From an uncultured Veillonella sp. (GTDB taxonomy: Bacteria; Bacillota; Negativicutes; Veillonellales; Veillonellaceae), in NCBI RefSeq assembly GCF_937981445.1, contig NZ_CALJON010000014.1:1-64000 (forward strand): a stretch of 64,000 bases of DNA, read 5' to 3'. Position 1 is the first letter of the stretch, and every line of letters begins with the position of its first letter. A model generated the notes under the pieces. That model ran no database searches, had not been told where the DNA came from, and saw nothing but the letters and a program-made list of their open reading frames with translations. Positions 16,362 to 24,225 of this stretch are shown one piece after another. A program made the position numbers and the translations under genes.

Positions 16362-16866
16362 AGAAAACATTGCTCCTTATTTCCTTAATCACATCGTCTT
16401 GGTAAATAATCCCGCGATCTTTGTAGCGGCTTAAGATAAAGTGTGTACCAGTACCGCGGACCCCTTCAAGGGTGGAGAGACGGCGGGCTACAAAGAGGGC
16501 AATGTCACGCATGCTTTCGCCGCGTACGATAACTGTTAAATCATAGCCACCAGACATAAGAAATACGCCTTCAACTTCTTCAAATTGCATAATGCGATGA
16601 GCTAATTTATCAAAGCCCCGATCAGGTTCAGGGGTAACTTGTAATTGAATGAGCGCAGTTGCTTTATTAGCATCGGCTCCTTCCCAGTCGATTACGGCTT
16701 GGTAGCCCTTAATAATCCCTTCTTCTTCTAAAAAGGCGATGCGCTCCGCCACTTCTGCTTCCTCAATGTTTAACATGGCCGCCAATTGACTGTGCGTTAA
16801 TTTGGCGTCCGCGGCGAGTAAATCGAGAAGTTTTTTATCAGTGATTGTTAGAATTTCATTACTCAT
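16354..16866 (-). CDS. Lrp/AsnC family transcriptional regulator
   Basis: A protein of about 170 residues with an N-terminal winged-helix domain (ITDKKLLDLLAADAKLTHSQ, residues 8-60) and a C-terminal RAM ligand-binding domain (FEEVEGVFLMSGGYDLTVIV). These regulators respond to amino acids. The ATG at 16866 has AAAGGAG eight bases upstream; the more distal ATG at 16884 lies before that site and is less likely. It is translated just ahead of, and overlaps by a few bases, the aminotransferase gene, so it probably regulates amino-acid turnover through its neighbour. The C-terminus (SRYKDRGIIYQDDV) is slightly longer than the family minimum. Confidence 0.88.
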   Translation of the reverse strand: MSNEILTITDKKLLDLLAADAKLTHSQLAAMLNIEEAEVAERIAFLEEEGIIKGYQAVIDWEGADANKATALIQLQVTPEPDRGFDKLAHRIMQFEEVEGVFLMSGGYDLTVIVRGESMRDIALFVARRLSTLEGVRGTGTHFILSRYKDRGIIYQDDVIKEIRSNVFYD

Positions 16867-17060
16867 AAGAGAATCTCCTTTCACATAGAGGGGCGCAAGG
16901 GCTCCAGACGTATAGCAATTTTATATTTTATATATTTGTGCACAGGCCAATGAAACGAGTGCTTGCTATACGTTTTATTGTATCACTGGAGGAGAAATAT
17001 GCAAAATGCCTATAAGTGATAGATGAAAACATTGTGCTGGTAACGGCTGTTGTAGGGTAG

Positions 17061-17178
17061 GGCATATAAGCACATGTAGCGTAGGGCATATAAGTGCATG
17101 TAGTGTTAGGCATATAAGTCATGTGCTGTTAGGTATATAAGTCATATGCTGTTAGGTATATAAGAATATGTGGCGTTT
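17061..17178. repeat. Five imperfect tandem repeats of 23-24 bp
   Basis: The word GGYATATAAG starts at 17061, 17085, 17109, 17132 and 17155, each followed by a variable ATGT-containing tail. Degenerate further copies (TTAGCACATATG) continue to about 17230. It lies in the 486-base gene-free stretch between the Lrp gene and the end of the rbs operon. Apart from this array and the rbs terminator I see nothing there. Confidence 0.7.
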
Positions 17179-17252
17179 AGCACATATGGCTTTAGCATAT
17201 ATGATATTAGACGTTTAGCACATATGACAGTGGAGACGTTTGTAGGAGATAC

Positions 17253-17305
17253 AAAAAGAGCTGTGCCGAAATAGTAGATACATCTACTTTTCAGTACAGC
17301 TCTTA
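17253..17305 (-). terminator. Intrinsic terminator of the rbs operon
   Basis: Read on the minus strand, AAGAGCTGT pairs with ACAGCTCTT and the inner AGTAGAT with ATCTACT, followed by a T run (AAAAA on the plus strand at 17253). It lies about 50 bases after the rbsB stop. Confidence 0.8.
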
Positions 17306-17352
17306 GGCTATATACGTTTCTATACAATTGTTAATGTATTACTTTGAGTACA

Positions 17353-18264
17353 TTACTTTTTAGTAACAACTTTAAGGTCTACAGGGATTTTGCTATCCAC
17401 TTGTTCCCCTTTGATGATTTTGGATGCTGTGTCAACTGCAATAGTACCCATTAATTCAGGTTGTTGTGCAATTGTTGCAGCGAGTGTGCCATCTTGAACA
17501 GCTTTTTGAGCGTCTTCAGTGCCATCAAAACCAACGATGAATACGTCTTTACCAGCTGATTTAGCAGCTTGAATAGCACCGAGTGCCATTTCATCATTAT
17601 GAGCAAAAATAGCTTTTACATCAGGATTAGCTTGTAACATATTACTTGCTACATTTAAGCCCTTAGTACGGTCGAAATCAGCACTTTGTTTAGCACCTAC
17701 AACTAAGGATTTGTCAGCTACATTATGGAAGCCTTGACCACGTTCACGTGTAGCGGACGCGCCAGGGATACCTTCAATTTCAGCTACTTTAGAGCCATTG
17801 CCAAGTTTGTCTGCAATAAGTTGAGCAGCCATTTCGCCACCTTTTACATTGTCAGAGGCAATGTGAGCTGCTACTTTACCTTTATCGCTAGAGCGGTCAA
17901 CCGTAATTACAGGAATATTTTTGGCATTAGCTGCTTCCACAGATGTGGAAATAGCAGCAGAGTCAACTGGGTTGACGATAAGAACAGTTACGCCACTTTC
18001 AAGTAAGTCTGCAATGTCATTAGCCTGTTTAGCAGGGTCATTTTGAGCATCAACAATCTTTACTTTAAGACCTAAGGCATTCGCTTGTTTTTCCACGCCA
18101 TCTTTTAAAGATACGAAGAATGGATTATTCAAAGTAGACACGGAGAAACCAATTGTGCCTTGTTTTTTGTCACCGCCTGCATTATTTGAGGAATTAGATC
18201 CACAGCCAGCAAGCACGCCAATGGCTAATACAACAATGGCAATGACTGTTAATAATTTTTTCAT
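17353..18264 (-). CDS. rbsB: Ribose ABC transporter, substrate-binding lipoprotein
   Basis: A 303-residue periplasmic-binding protein (type I fold) with a lipoprotein signal: a hydrophobic segment ending in the lipobox LAGC, so lipid-anchored through about Cys21. The mature part starts GFSVSTLNNPFFVSLKDG and has DAQNDPAKQ, NPVDSAA, DRSSDKG and FAHNDEMALGA, all typical of RbsB-type ribose binders. It is the last gene of rbsKDACB and is followed by a terminator. Its ligand is most likely D-ribose, judged from the whole operon; a related pentose cannot be excluded. Confidence 0.9.
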   Translation of the reverse strand: MKKLLTVIAIVVLAIGVLAGCGSNSSNNAGGDKKQGTIGFSVSTLNNPFFVSLKDGVEKQANALGLKVKIVDAQNDPAKQANDIADLLESGVTVLIVNPVDSAAISTSVEAANAKNIPVITVDRSSDKGKVAAHIASDNVKGGEMAAQLIADKLGNGSKVAEIEGIPGASATRERGQGFHNVADKSLVVGAKQSADFDRTKGLNVASNMLQANPDVKAIFAHNDEMALGAIQAAKSAGKDVFIVGFDGTEDAQKAVQDGTLAATIAQQPELMGTIAVDTASKIIKGEQVDSKIPVDLKVVTKK

Positions 18265-18273
18265 ACAAACCTC

Positions 18274-19212
18274 CTACGCTTTTTTGCGGTCCCCGAGGAC
18301 TGCAAGTAGAATAACAATACCCTTAACAATTTGTTGATAGAAACTGGAAACATCAAGAATATTTAAACCATTATTGAGTGTACCAATAATGAGGGCACCG
18401 ATTAAGGTACCTACTATGTGACCACGGCCGCCAGCAAGGCTTGTGCCACCTAGTACAACTGCGGCGATAGCGTCTAATTCATATCCCATACCAGCAGTAG
18501 GCTGTGCTGAGTTGAGACGAGATGTAATAATGGCCCCTGCAATGGCACTGAGCATACCTGTTAACGCATAGGCAAAGATTTTTACGCGATTGATTTTAAT
18601 CCCTGCAATGTAACTTACTTTTTCACTGCCCCCAATAGCATAGGTTTGACGACCAAGGGAGGTTTTTTGAAGTACGAACCAAAGGATTAAAAAGGATAGG
18701 AACATAGTAATCGCAGGAATAGGAAGTCCGGCGATATCGCCTTGACCAAAGGCATGAAACATAGGGTCTGTGGTAAGACCACTAATAGGATTACCATTGG
18801 TGAAGACGAGGGTAGCTCCGCGATACACTGTCATAGTCGCTAGAGTTGCGATAAAAGGAGCCACCTTACCATAGGCTATTACAATACCATTGATACCACC
18901 TAGGACGATACCAATACCAGCAGCCACTAGAATGGCCACTTCAGGATTCATGCCATTGACGATGAAATTAGCCATCATAGCACTGGATAGGGCCAAGATA
19001 GATCCAACGGATAAATCGATGCCGCTAGTTAAAATAACAAAGGTCATGCCAAAGGCAATAATGGCATTGATGGATACTTGACGCAAGAGATTGCGTAGAT
19101 TTGAAAATTCTAAGAAGCTGTCATTAAGACTTGCAATAATAATAAATAAGATAATAAGGCCGATGAGTGGTCCTAATTTTTTTAATAGACTTGTAATACT
19201 ACTGTTGTTCAT
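18274..19212 (-). CDS. rbsC: Ribose ABC transporter permease
   Basis: A 312-residue membrane protein with about ten hydrophobic segments and the family signature segment ILTSGIDLSVGSILALSSAM, then AAVVLGGTSLAGGRGHIVGT near the C-terminus, the coupling loop with the ATPase. It forms the channel of the ribose importer. Its start overlaps the rbsA stop by one base, which implies translational coupling. Length and pattern fit RbsC well. Confidence 0.93.
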   Translation of the reverse strand: MNNSSITSLLKKLGPLIGLIILFIIIASLNDSFLEFSNLRNLLRQVSINAIIAFGMTFVILTSGIDLSVGSILALSSAMMANFIVNGMNPEVAILVAAGIGIVLGGINGIVIAYGKVAPFIATLATMTVYRGATLVFTNGNPISGLTTDPMFHAFGQGDIAGLPIPAITMFLSFLILWFVLQKTSLGRQTYAIGGSEKVSYIAGIKINRVKIFAYALTGMLSAIAGAIITSRLNSAQPTAGMGYELDAIAAVVLGGTSLAGGRGHIVGTLIGALIIGTLNNGLNILDVSSFYQQIVKGIVILLAVLGDRKKA

Positions 19213-20693
19213 TATTCTCCTCCTGTTGCCAGTGTCATGATACTTTCTGGAGTTGCTTCAGCACGTGGTAAAATACCGGCTACAGCGCCTTCGTGAATGA
19301 CCATAATACGATCACTCATGCCGAGCACTTCAGGGAGCTCAGAGGAGACCATAATGATGGACACTCCTTGGCTAGTTAATTCATTCATAAGATCATAAAT
19401 ATCGCGTTTGGCCCCAATATCAATGCCTCGCGTTGGTTCGTCCATAATGATGATGGACGGGCCGAGGCCAATCCATTTAGCAATAACTACTTTTTGTTGA
19501 TTACCACCTGATAGGGATGATGCGGGTAAATGCACTGATTGGGTTTTTACGCCTAATTTTTTAGACAAAGTATCAGCAAATTCTACGAGTTTACTCTTGT
19601 TGAGCACATGGCTAGGGCAGACTTGATTTAAATTAGGTAAGGTAATATTAGACCCGATAGAGAAGTCCAATATGAGGCCTTCACCTTTGCGGTCTTCTGT
19701 GATGAAGGCAATGCCTGCTTTGATAGCATCTTCTGGCTTTTTAAAATGAAGTGGCTTTCCTTCTAGGGTAATTTGACCGCCATCATGACCATCAACACCA
19801 AAAATGGCGCGCATAATTTCTGTACGGCCAGCCCCCATTAAGCCTGCTACGCCGAGAATTTCGCCTTTGCGTAAATCGAAGGAGATTGTATGACCAAAAT
19901 TTTTTGGCTTTAAATCTTTTACTGTTAAAATTGTCTCGCCAGGTTCATTAGCGCGATCTGGGTAAAATTCATCAATGGAGCGACCCACCATGTGACGCAC
20001 CACTTCATCTACAGAGGTGTCCCCTACAGGTTTGGTACTAATAGTGTGACCATCGCGCATAACCGTGATAACATCACATTCGCTAAATACTTCTTCCATG
20101 CGATGAGAAATATATACAATGGCTACGCCCTGCGATTTAAGTTGACGCATCATGCGGAATAGGGTAGCTGTTTCACGTTCTGTAAGAGCCGCTGATGGTT
20201 CGTCCATAATAACCACCTTGGCATTGAGCATGAGGACGCGTAAGATTTCAGTCATCTGCTCTTGGCCTACAGAACATTCGCTGGCATCTTTTGTAAGGGG
20301 TAACTCGATTTGAAGTTCTTCACATTTTGCGTTTGCTTCTTTTAGCATAGTCTTCTTATCGAGCATACCAAGACCATTTTTCTTTGGCTGCATTAAGTAT
20401 AAATTCTCTAACAATGTGAGATTAGGCCAAATATTTAATTCTTGATGGATGAAGGCAATGCCATGGGTTTCGGCTTCGCGAGGACTGTGATATGTAGTCT
20501 CTTGTCCATCCACTAAAATACGGCCACCATCAGCTTTATGAAGGCCCGTTAAAATGTTCATGAGGGTGGATTTACCGGCCCCATTTTCGCCCATTAAGGC
20601 GTGAACTTCACCGGATTTGAGCGTCAGGTTTACATCTTTTAATACCTGATTCGTGCCAAAGGCTTTGGCAATACCGGACATTTGTATTTCCAT
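19212..20693 (-). CDS. rbsA: Ribose ABC transporter, double ATPase subunit
   Basis: A 493-residue protein with two ABC modules in tandem, as expected for sugar importers of this class. The first has a full Walker A (GENGAGKST), SVGQEQMTE signature and IMDEPSAALT Walker B. The second has the usual degenerate Walker A (GLMGAGRTE), but an intact LSGGNQQKV signature and IIMDEPTRGID. It drives uptake through RbsC. The pattern is that of RbsA rather than the xylose or galactose relatives by context, since rbsD and rbsK are in the same operon. Confidence 0.93.
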   Translation of the reverse strand: MEIQMSGIAKAFGTNQVLKDVNLTLKSGEVHALMGENGAGKSTLMNILTGLHKADGGRILVDGQETTYHSPREAETHGIAFIHQELNIWPNLTLLENLYLMQPKKNGLGMLDKKTMLKEANAKCEELQIELPLTKDASECSVGQEQMTEILRVLMLNAKVVIMDEPSAALTERETATLFRMMRQLKSQGVAIVYISHRMEEVFSECDVITVMRDGHTISTKPVGDTSVDEVVRHMVGRSIDEFYPDRANEPGETILTVKDLKPKNFGHTISFDLRKGEILGVAGLMGAGRTEIMRAIFGVDGHDGGQITLEGKPLHFKKPEDAIKAGIAFITEDRKGEGLILDFSIGSNITLPNLNQVCPSHVLNKSKLVEFADTLSKKLGVKTQSVHLPASSLSGGNQQKVVIAKWIGLGPSIIIMDEPTRGIDIGAKRDIYDLMNELTSQGVSIIMVSSELPEVLGMSDRIMVIHEGAVAGILPRAEATPESIMTLATGGE

Positions 20694-20727
20694 TTGAAAC
20701 TCCTAGTTCTAGTACAGTATAAGTCCA

Positions 20728-21141
20728 TTATTTTTCTTCATTAAAGATACAATCAGCCTGTAAAATTACATTCGCATAAGGTGTAGTTTCACCGGTGCGG
20801 ATAATGCATTTACAGTGAGCCGAGGCTAATTTAAACTCTTCATGGCTCGTTTCTTTCCATCCATAGCGTGCTTTAGGATAGAGTTCTTCTAAGACGGCAT
20901 GATTTTTAGGATTCATTTCTTCCATGGGACTGGCAATATGAATTGATTCTACTTGCATATGTTGCTGTAAGAGGCGCACAACTTGTTCAAAGCTAGGTGT
21001 GCCAAATTCTAAGGCAAGGTCAATTTTTTGTACTCTAGCTGGAATAGGTAAGCCACAATCACCGATGCAGATCGTATCAGTATGGCCAAGGTCGGCTAAT
21101 ACTTTGGCTATATGGCTATTTAAAATACCACCTTTTTGCAT
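20728..21141 (-). CDS. rbsD: D-ribose pyranase
   Basis: A 137-residue protein of the RbsD/FucU family. Residues starting KGGILNSHIAKVLADLGHTD include the conserved His of the active site, and IGDCGLPIP is the family motif. It interconverts ribopyranose and ribofuranose, making substrate for ribokinase. It starts three bases after rbsK ends with a GAGGA site, so the pair is translated together. The C-terminus ANVILQADCIF is the conserved end of the family. Confidence 0.93.
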   Translation of the reverse strand: MQKGGILNSHIAKVLADLGHTDTICIGDCGLPIPARVQKIDLALEFGTPSFEQVVRLLQQHMQVESIHIASPMEEMNPKNHAVLEELYPKARYGWKETSHEEFKLASAHCKCIIRTGETTPYANVILQADCIFNEEK

Positions 21142-21143
21142 AT

Positions 21144-22034
21144 TTATTTCCTCGATTCTAAAAATGAAGTAACTTCCAAGGCTGTAGGCATTCCTTCTTG
21201 GGCGCCTAATTTTAAAATAGAAAGGGCCGCCGCAGCATTACCATAATGAATGGCTTCCGCTAAACTTTTATTATTTACAATAGCGGTGGCAAAGGCGCCA
21301 TTAAAGGTATCGCCAGCACCTGTTGTATCTACTGGTTCTACTTTGAAACTAGGAACGCGGCGCAGTTCGCCGTCTTCAGCATAGCCAACGCCTTCGCTGC
21401 CAAGGGTAACGATGATTTTACCAGCATGAGCGAGCATAGTATCTTTAATTTCCTGACCAGGATAGAGGGCCGAGAGTTCGTGTTCATTTGGCGTTACATA
21501 CGTAGCATTTTCTAATGCATCCCTATCTAATTGTGCTGCTGGTGCTGGATTTAATAATACTTTAATGCCAGCGGCGGCACATTTTTTTGTTATATAGGTA
21601 ATCGTAGAAAGGGGAATTTCATTTTGTAACATAACAAGGTCTGCTTTCATAATAGCGTCCCAAGCTTTATCTACAACTGTTTCATCAACGCGCGCGTTAG
21701 CCCCTTGAATGACGATAATACTATTGTCACCTTCAGCTAAGGTAATGTGGGCGGTGCCACTGGTTTCGTCTGGCAAGGTAACTATATAATCTGTATTAAT
21801 ATGATGTTGGTGTAAATTATCTAAAATCATTTGACCATATGGGTCATCCCCAATATAGCCAACCATGGTAACATTTGCGCCTAATTTAGCAGCCGCTACG
21901 GCCTGATTGGCTCCTTTGCCACCAGGTGATACATGTAGGCTTTGCCCTAGAATGGTTTCGCCTGCTGCAGGACGCTTGTCGGCTAGCACAGTAATATCTA
22001 TATTACAGCTACCGATAACTACAATATTATTCAT
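21144..22034 (-). CDS. rbsK: Ribokinase
   Basis: A 296-residue PfkB-family sugar kinase. The N-terminal VVIGSCNIDITVLADKRPAAGET and SPGGKGANQAVAAAKLGA patterns and the C-terminal DTTGAGDTFNGAF (catalytic Asp, anion hole) are those of ribokinase. It phosphorylates ribose to ribose 5-phosphate, which feeds PRPP and the purine pathway encoded further right in the window. The frame is open to 22076, but ATG at 22034 has GAAGGAGG five bases upstream. It is the first gene of rbsKDACB. A TATAAT-like -10 lies about 30 bases upstream on the minus strand. Confidence 0.92.
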   Translation of the reverse strand: MNNIVVIGSCNIDITVLADKRPAAGETILGQSLHVSPGGKGANQAVAAAKLGANVTMVGYIGDDPYGQMILDNLHQHHINTDYIVTLPDETSGTAHITLAEGDNSIIVIQGANARVDETVVDKAWDAIMKADLVMLQNEIPLSTITYITKKCAAAGIKVLLNPAPAAQLDRDALENATYVTPNEHELSALYPGQEIKDTMLAHAGKIIVTLGSEGVGYAEDGELRRVPSFKVEPVDTTGAGDTFNGAFATAIVNNKSLAEAIHYGNAAAALSILKLGAQEGMPTALEVTSFLESRK

Positions 22035-22080
22035 GGTAACCTCCTTCAACCTTCTTTGCATTATATTAGTATACACTAGA

Positions 22081-22114
22081 AATCTTTAATTTAAAAGATA
22101 GTTTAAATCTTTAT
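22081..22114. other. AT-rich spacer between rbsK and yjdM-like gene, with direct repeat
   Basis: The divergent spacer 22035-22327 is very AT-rich. It holds a direct repeat of the word AATCTTTA at 22081 and 22106, 25 bases apart, upstream of the rbsK promoter. It could be a regulator site for the rbs operon, since no rbsR gene is in the window, but the evidence is thin. Otherwise I see only likely promoters. Confidence 0.3.
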
Positions 22115-22327
22115 TTAATAATTTATTGAATATAAATTTAATTCTTTTCAAGATGAATTAGATTTTTAGGCAATATTTACGTAAAATACATGTATATAGT
22201 GATAAAATAATAGATTTATTTAATTTTATAGCCATACACTTTTTATATCTCTATATTTTAATTTTGCACTTTTTCTGATACAATAAGAGAGTCAATTTAT
22301 ACTTTATAGAAAATGAGGAGGAATTAA

Positions 22328-22663
22328 ATGGCAACATTACCTAACTGTCCAAATTGTGGTGAAGGTTATACGTATGAAGATGGACATATGTTGATTTGTC
22401 CTATGTGTGCGCATGAATGGACTGCCGCTGATGTAGAAGCAGCTGAAGCAGGGCTCGTTGTGCGTGATGCGAATGGCAATGTACTGCAAGATGGCGATTC
22501 TGTTACCATTATTAAAGATTTAAAAGTAAAAGGCGCCTCTGTATTAAAACAGGGCACCCGTGTGAAGAACATTCGCCTTGTGGATGGAGATCACAATATT
22601 GATTGCAAAATCGATGGTTTTGGCGCTATGGCATTAAAATCTGAATTTGTTAAGAAATTATAA
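22328..22663 (+). CDS. YjdM/PhnA-like zinc-ribbon protein
   Basis: A 111-residue protein. The N-terminal zinc ribbon (CPNCGEGYTYEDGHMLICPMC, two CxxC pairs) is followed by a small beta domain with DANGNVLQDGDSVTIIKDLK and VKGASVLKQGT, the signature of the YjdM family, once called PhnA. Despite the old name, the family has no proven role in phosphonate use. It is a single gene with a GAGGAGG site and a strong terminator. The function is unknown. Confidence 0.88.
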   Translation: MATLPNCPNCGEGYTYEDGHMLICPMCAHEWTAADVEAAEAGLVVRDANGNVLQDGDSVTIIKDLKVKGASVLKQGTRVKNIRLVDGDHNIDCKIDGFGAMALKSEFVKKL

Positions 22664-22720
22664 AGATAAAATAGAGGTATAGGACAAACTGTGCTGCGGT
22701 AAGTCTTATATAACTACAAC

Positions 22721-22763
22721 AAAATGCGTGGTAAAGAGAGGAATATCTTTACCACGCATTATT
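22721..22763. terminator. Bidirectional terminator between yjdM-like gene and flavodiiron gene
   Basis: AATGCGTGGTAAAGA at 22723-22737 pairs perfectly over 15 bases with its complement at 22746-22760 around an eight-base loop. It lies between two convergent genes. Confidence 0.85.
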
Positions 22764-22820
22764 AGTTTTAGATGTTGTATTTCTTTATAGTTCTTTGGTG
22801 TTTACCTAAGAGCAGTCTAA

Positions 22821-24059
22821 TTATAAGCTGAATGTTTTAATTTCAGTGGCTTCAATGGAAGCGGCAATATCATCAGCTAGTTTTTCAAATAATGGTAATT
22901 GTTGTGGATGTAAGGCACCACGAATATCAAGTGGTGTACCAACGATTTCCATGTCTTTGAATTCATTTGTGAAATATTCTACCATACGTTTCATGGCAGC
23001 CGATGCCCAGGAATGGTTACCTACGATGGATACCTTATGATTGTGGAAGTTAAGTGCTTTTAATTCATAAAGCAAGTTTTCCATAGTGAGGTATAAGGCC
23101 AAGTTGTAGGTTGGGGCCATACAAACTAGATGGCTGTATTTCCAAGCATCTGCGATGATATAGGATGGATTTGTTTTAGATACATCATAGATTTTAATAT
23201 CATTAATGCCGCGAAGGGACAATAATTTAGCTAATTGTTGAGCCATTTCAGCTGTGTTGCCATACATGGAACCAAAGGCAATAACAACGCCTTTCTTTTC
23301 TGCTGAATAGGTACTCCAATGCATGTATTTCTCAATCATGTATTTAATACTTTCAGGAGTACGCCAAATAGGACCATGAAGTGGGGCAATCATTTTGATG
23401 CCTAAAGGAAGCGCTTTTTTGATTGCATTTTGTACTTGTACACCATATTTACCAACAATATTAGTATAATAACGACGTGCTTCATCTTCATAGACACGTT
23501 CGAAATCAATTTGGTCCGCAAAGATGCTGCCATTAACAGTACCAAAGGTACCGAACGCATCGGCGGAGAATAAAATACCTGTAGTGGATTCAAATGTACA
23601 AGTTACTTCTGGCCAGTGAACCATTGGCATGGTGTAGGAATGTAAGGTATGTTTACCTAAACTAATGCTATCCCCTTCTTTTACTTCGTAGTAATTATCA
23701 GGGCAAGGGCGACCATAAAATTGTTCGAATAAACGGAAGGTAGTACGGTTACCAACAAGTCGCACATTAGGATAACGATCGATTAATTCTACTAAAGTGG
23801 AGCAATGATCAGGTTCCATATGGTTGACGATGACATAATCGAGTTGACGACCATTAAGCAAATGTTCTACATTGTCAAAGAATTCTTGACGAATGCTATC
23901 ATCAACGGAGTCAACAATACAAGTTTTTTCATCATCAATAAAATATGAGTTATAACTAACCCCTAATGGAATAGGGAAGAGGTTTTCAAAACGCTCTGTA
24001 TCCCAGTCATTACTGCCTATCCAATAAATATTATCTGTCATTTTTTGTGCGCAATGCAT
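22821..24059 (-). CDS. FprA-family flavodiiron protein (A-type flavoprotein)
   Basis: A protein of about 412 residues. The N-terminal metallo-beta-lactamase-like domain carries the di-iron motif NHMEPDHC (H-x-E-x-D-H) and further His ligands in MVHWP and LHGPIWR. The C-terminal flavodoxin domain starts VIAFGSMYGNTAEMA, the FMN phosphate loop. Such proteins reduce O2 to water or NO to N2O and protect anaerobes. There is no fused rubredoxin or NAD(P)H oxidoreductase domain. The ATG at 24059 is chosen over 24077 because AAAGGA precedes it by nine bases. It stands alone as a transcription unit. Confidence 0.92.
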   Translation of the reverse strand: MHCAQKMTDNIYWIGSNDWDTERFENLFPIPLGVSYNSYFIDDEKTCIVDSVDDSIRQEFFDNVEHLLNGRQLDYVIVNHMEPDHCSTLVELIDRYPNVRLVGNRTTFRLFEQFYGRPCPDNYYEVKEGDSISLGKHTLHSYTMPMVHWPEVTCTFESTTGILFSADAFGTFGTVNGSIFADQIDFERVYEDEARRYYTNIVGKYGVQVQNAIKKALPLGIKMIAPLHGPIWRTPESIKYMIEKYMHWSTYSAEKKGVVIAFGSMYGNTAEMAQQLAKLLSLRGINDIKIYDVSKTNPSYIIADAWKYSHLVCMAPTYNLALYLTMENLLYELKALNFHNHKVSIVGNHSWASAAMKRMVEYFTNEFKDMEIVGTPLDIRGALHPQQLPLFEKLADDIAASIEATEIKTFSL

Positions 24060-24170
24060 ATGTTTACATCCTTTCAAGTTAAGAATAACAAGAGCTGGTT
24101 ATGTCTCTAAACTTATTCACCATATACTATGATACTAGGTATCACCAGGGAGTGCAACCAATTTCATATA

Positions 24171-24199
24171 AAAAAACGGCATATACTATGCCGTTTTTT
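24171..24199 (-). terminator. Terminator downstream of purL
   Basis: AAAAAACGGCATA pairs with TATGCCGTTTTTT around a three-base loop; both ends carry A or T runs. It lies 27 bases after the purL stop on the minus strand. Confidence 0.92.
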
Positions 24200-24225
24200 C
24201 TATTTCTTATGCAATTTTTGAATTG

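Noticed and set aside
17061..17230. CRISPR array
   Set aside because: Units are only 23-24 bp with no unique spacers and no cas genes; it is a decayed tandem repeat.
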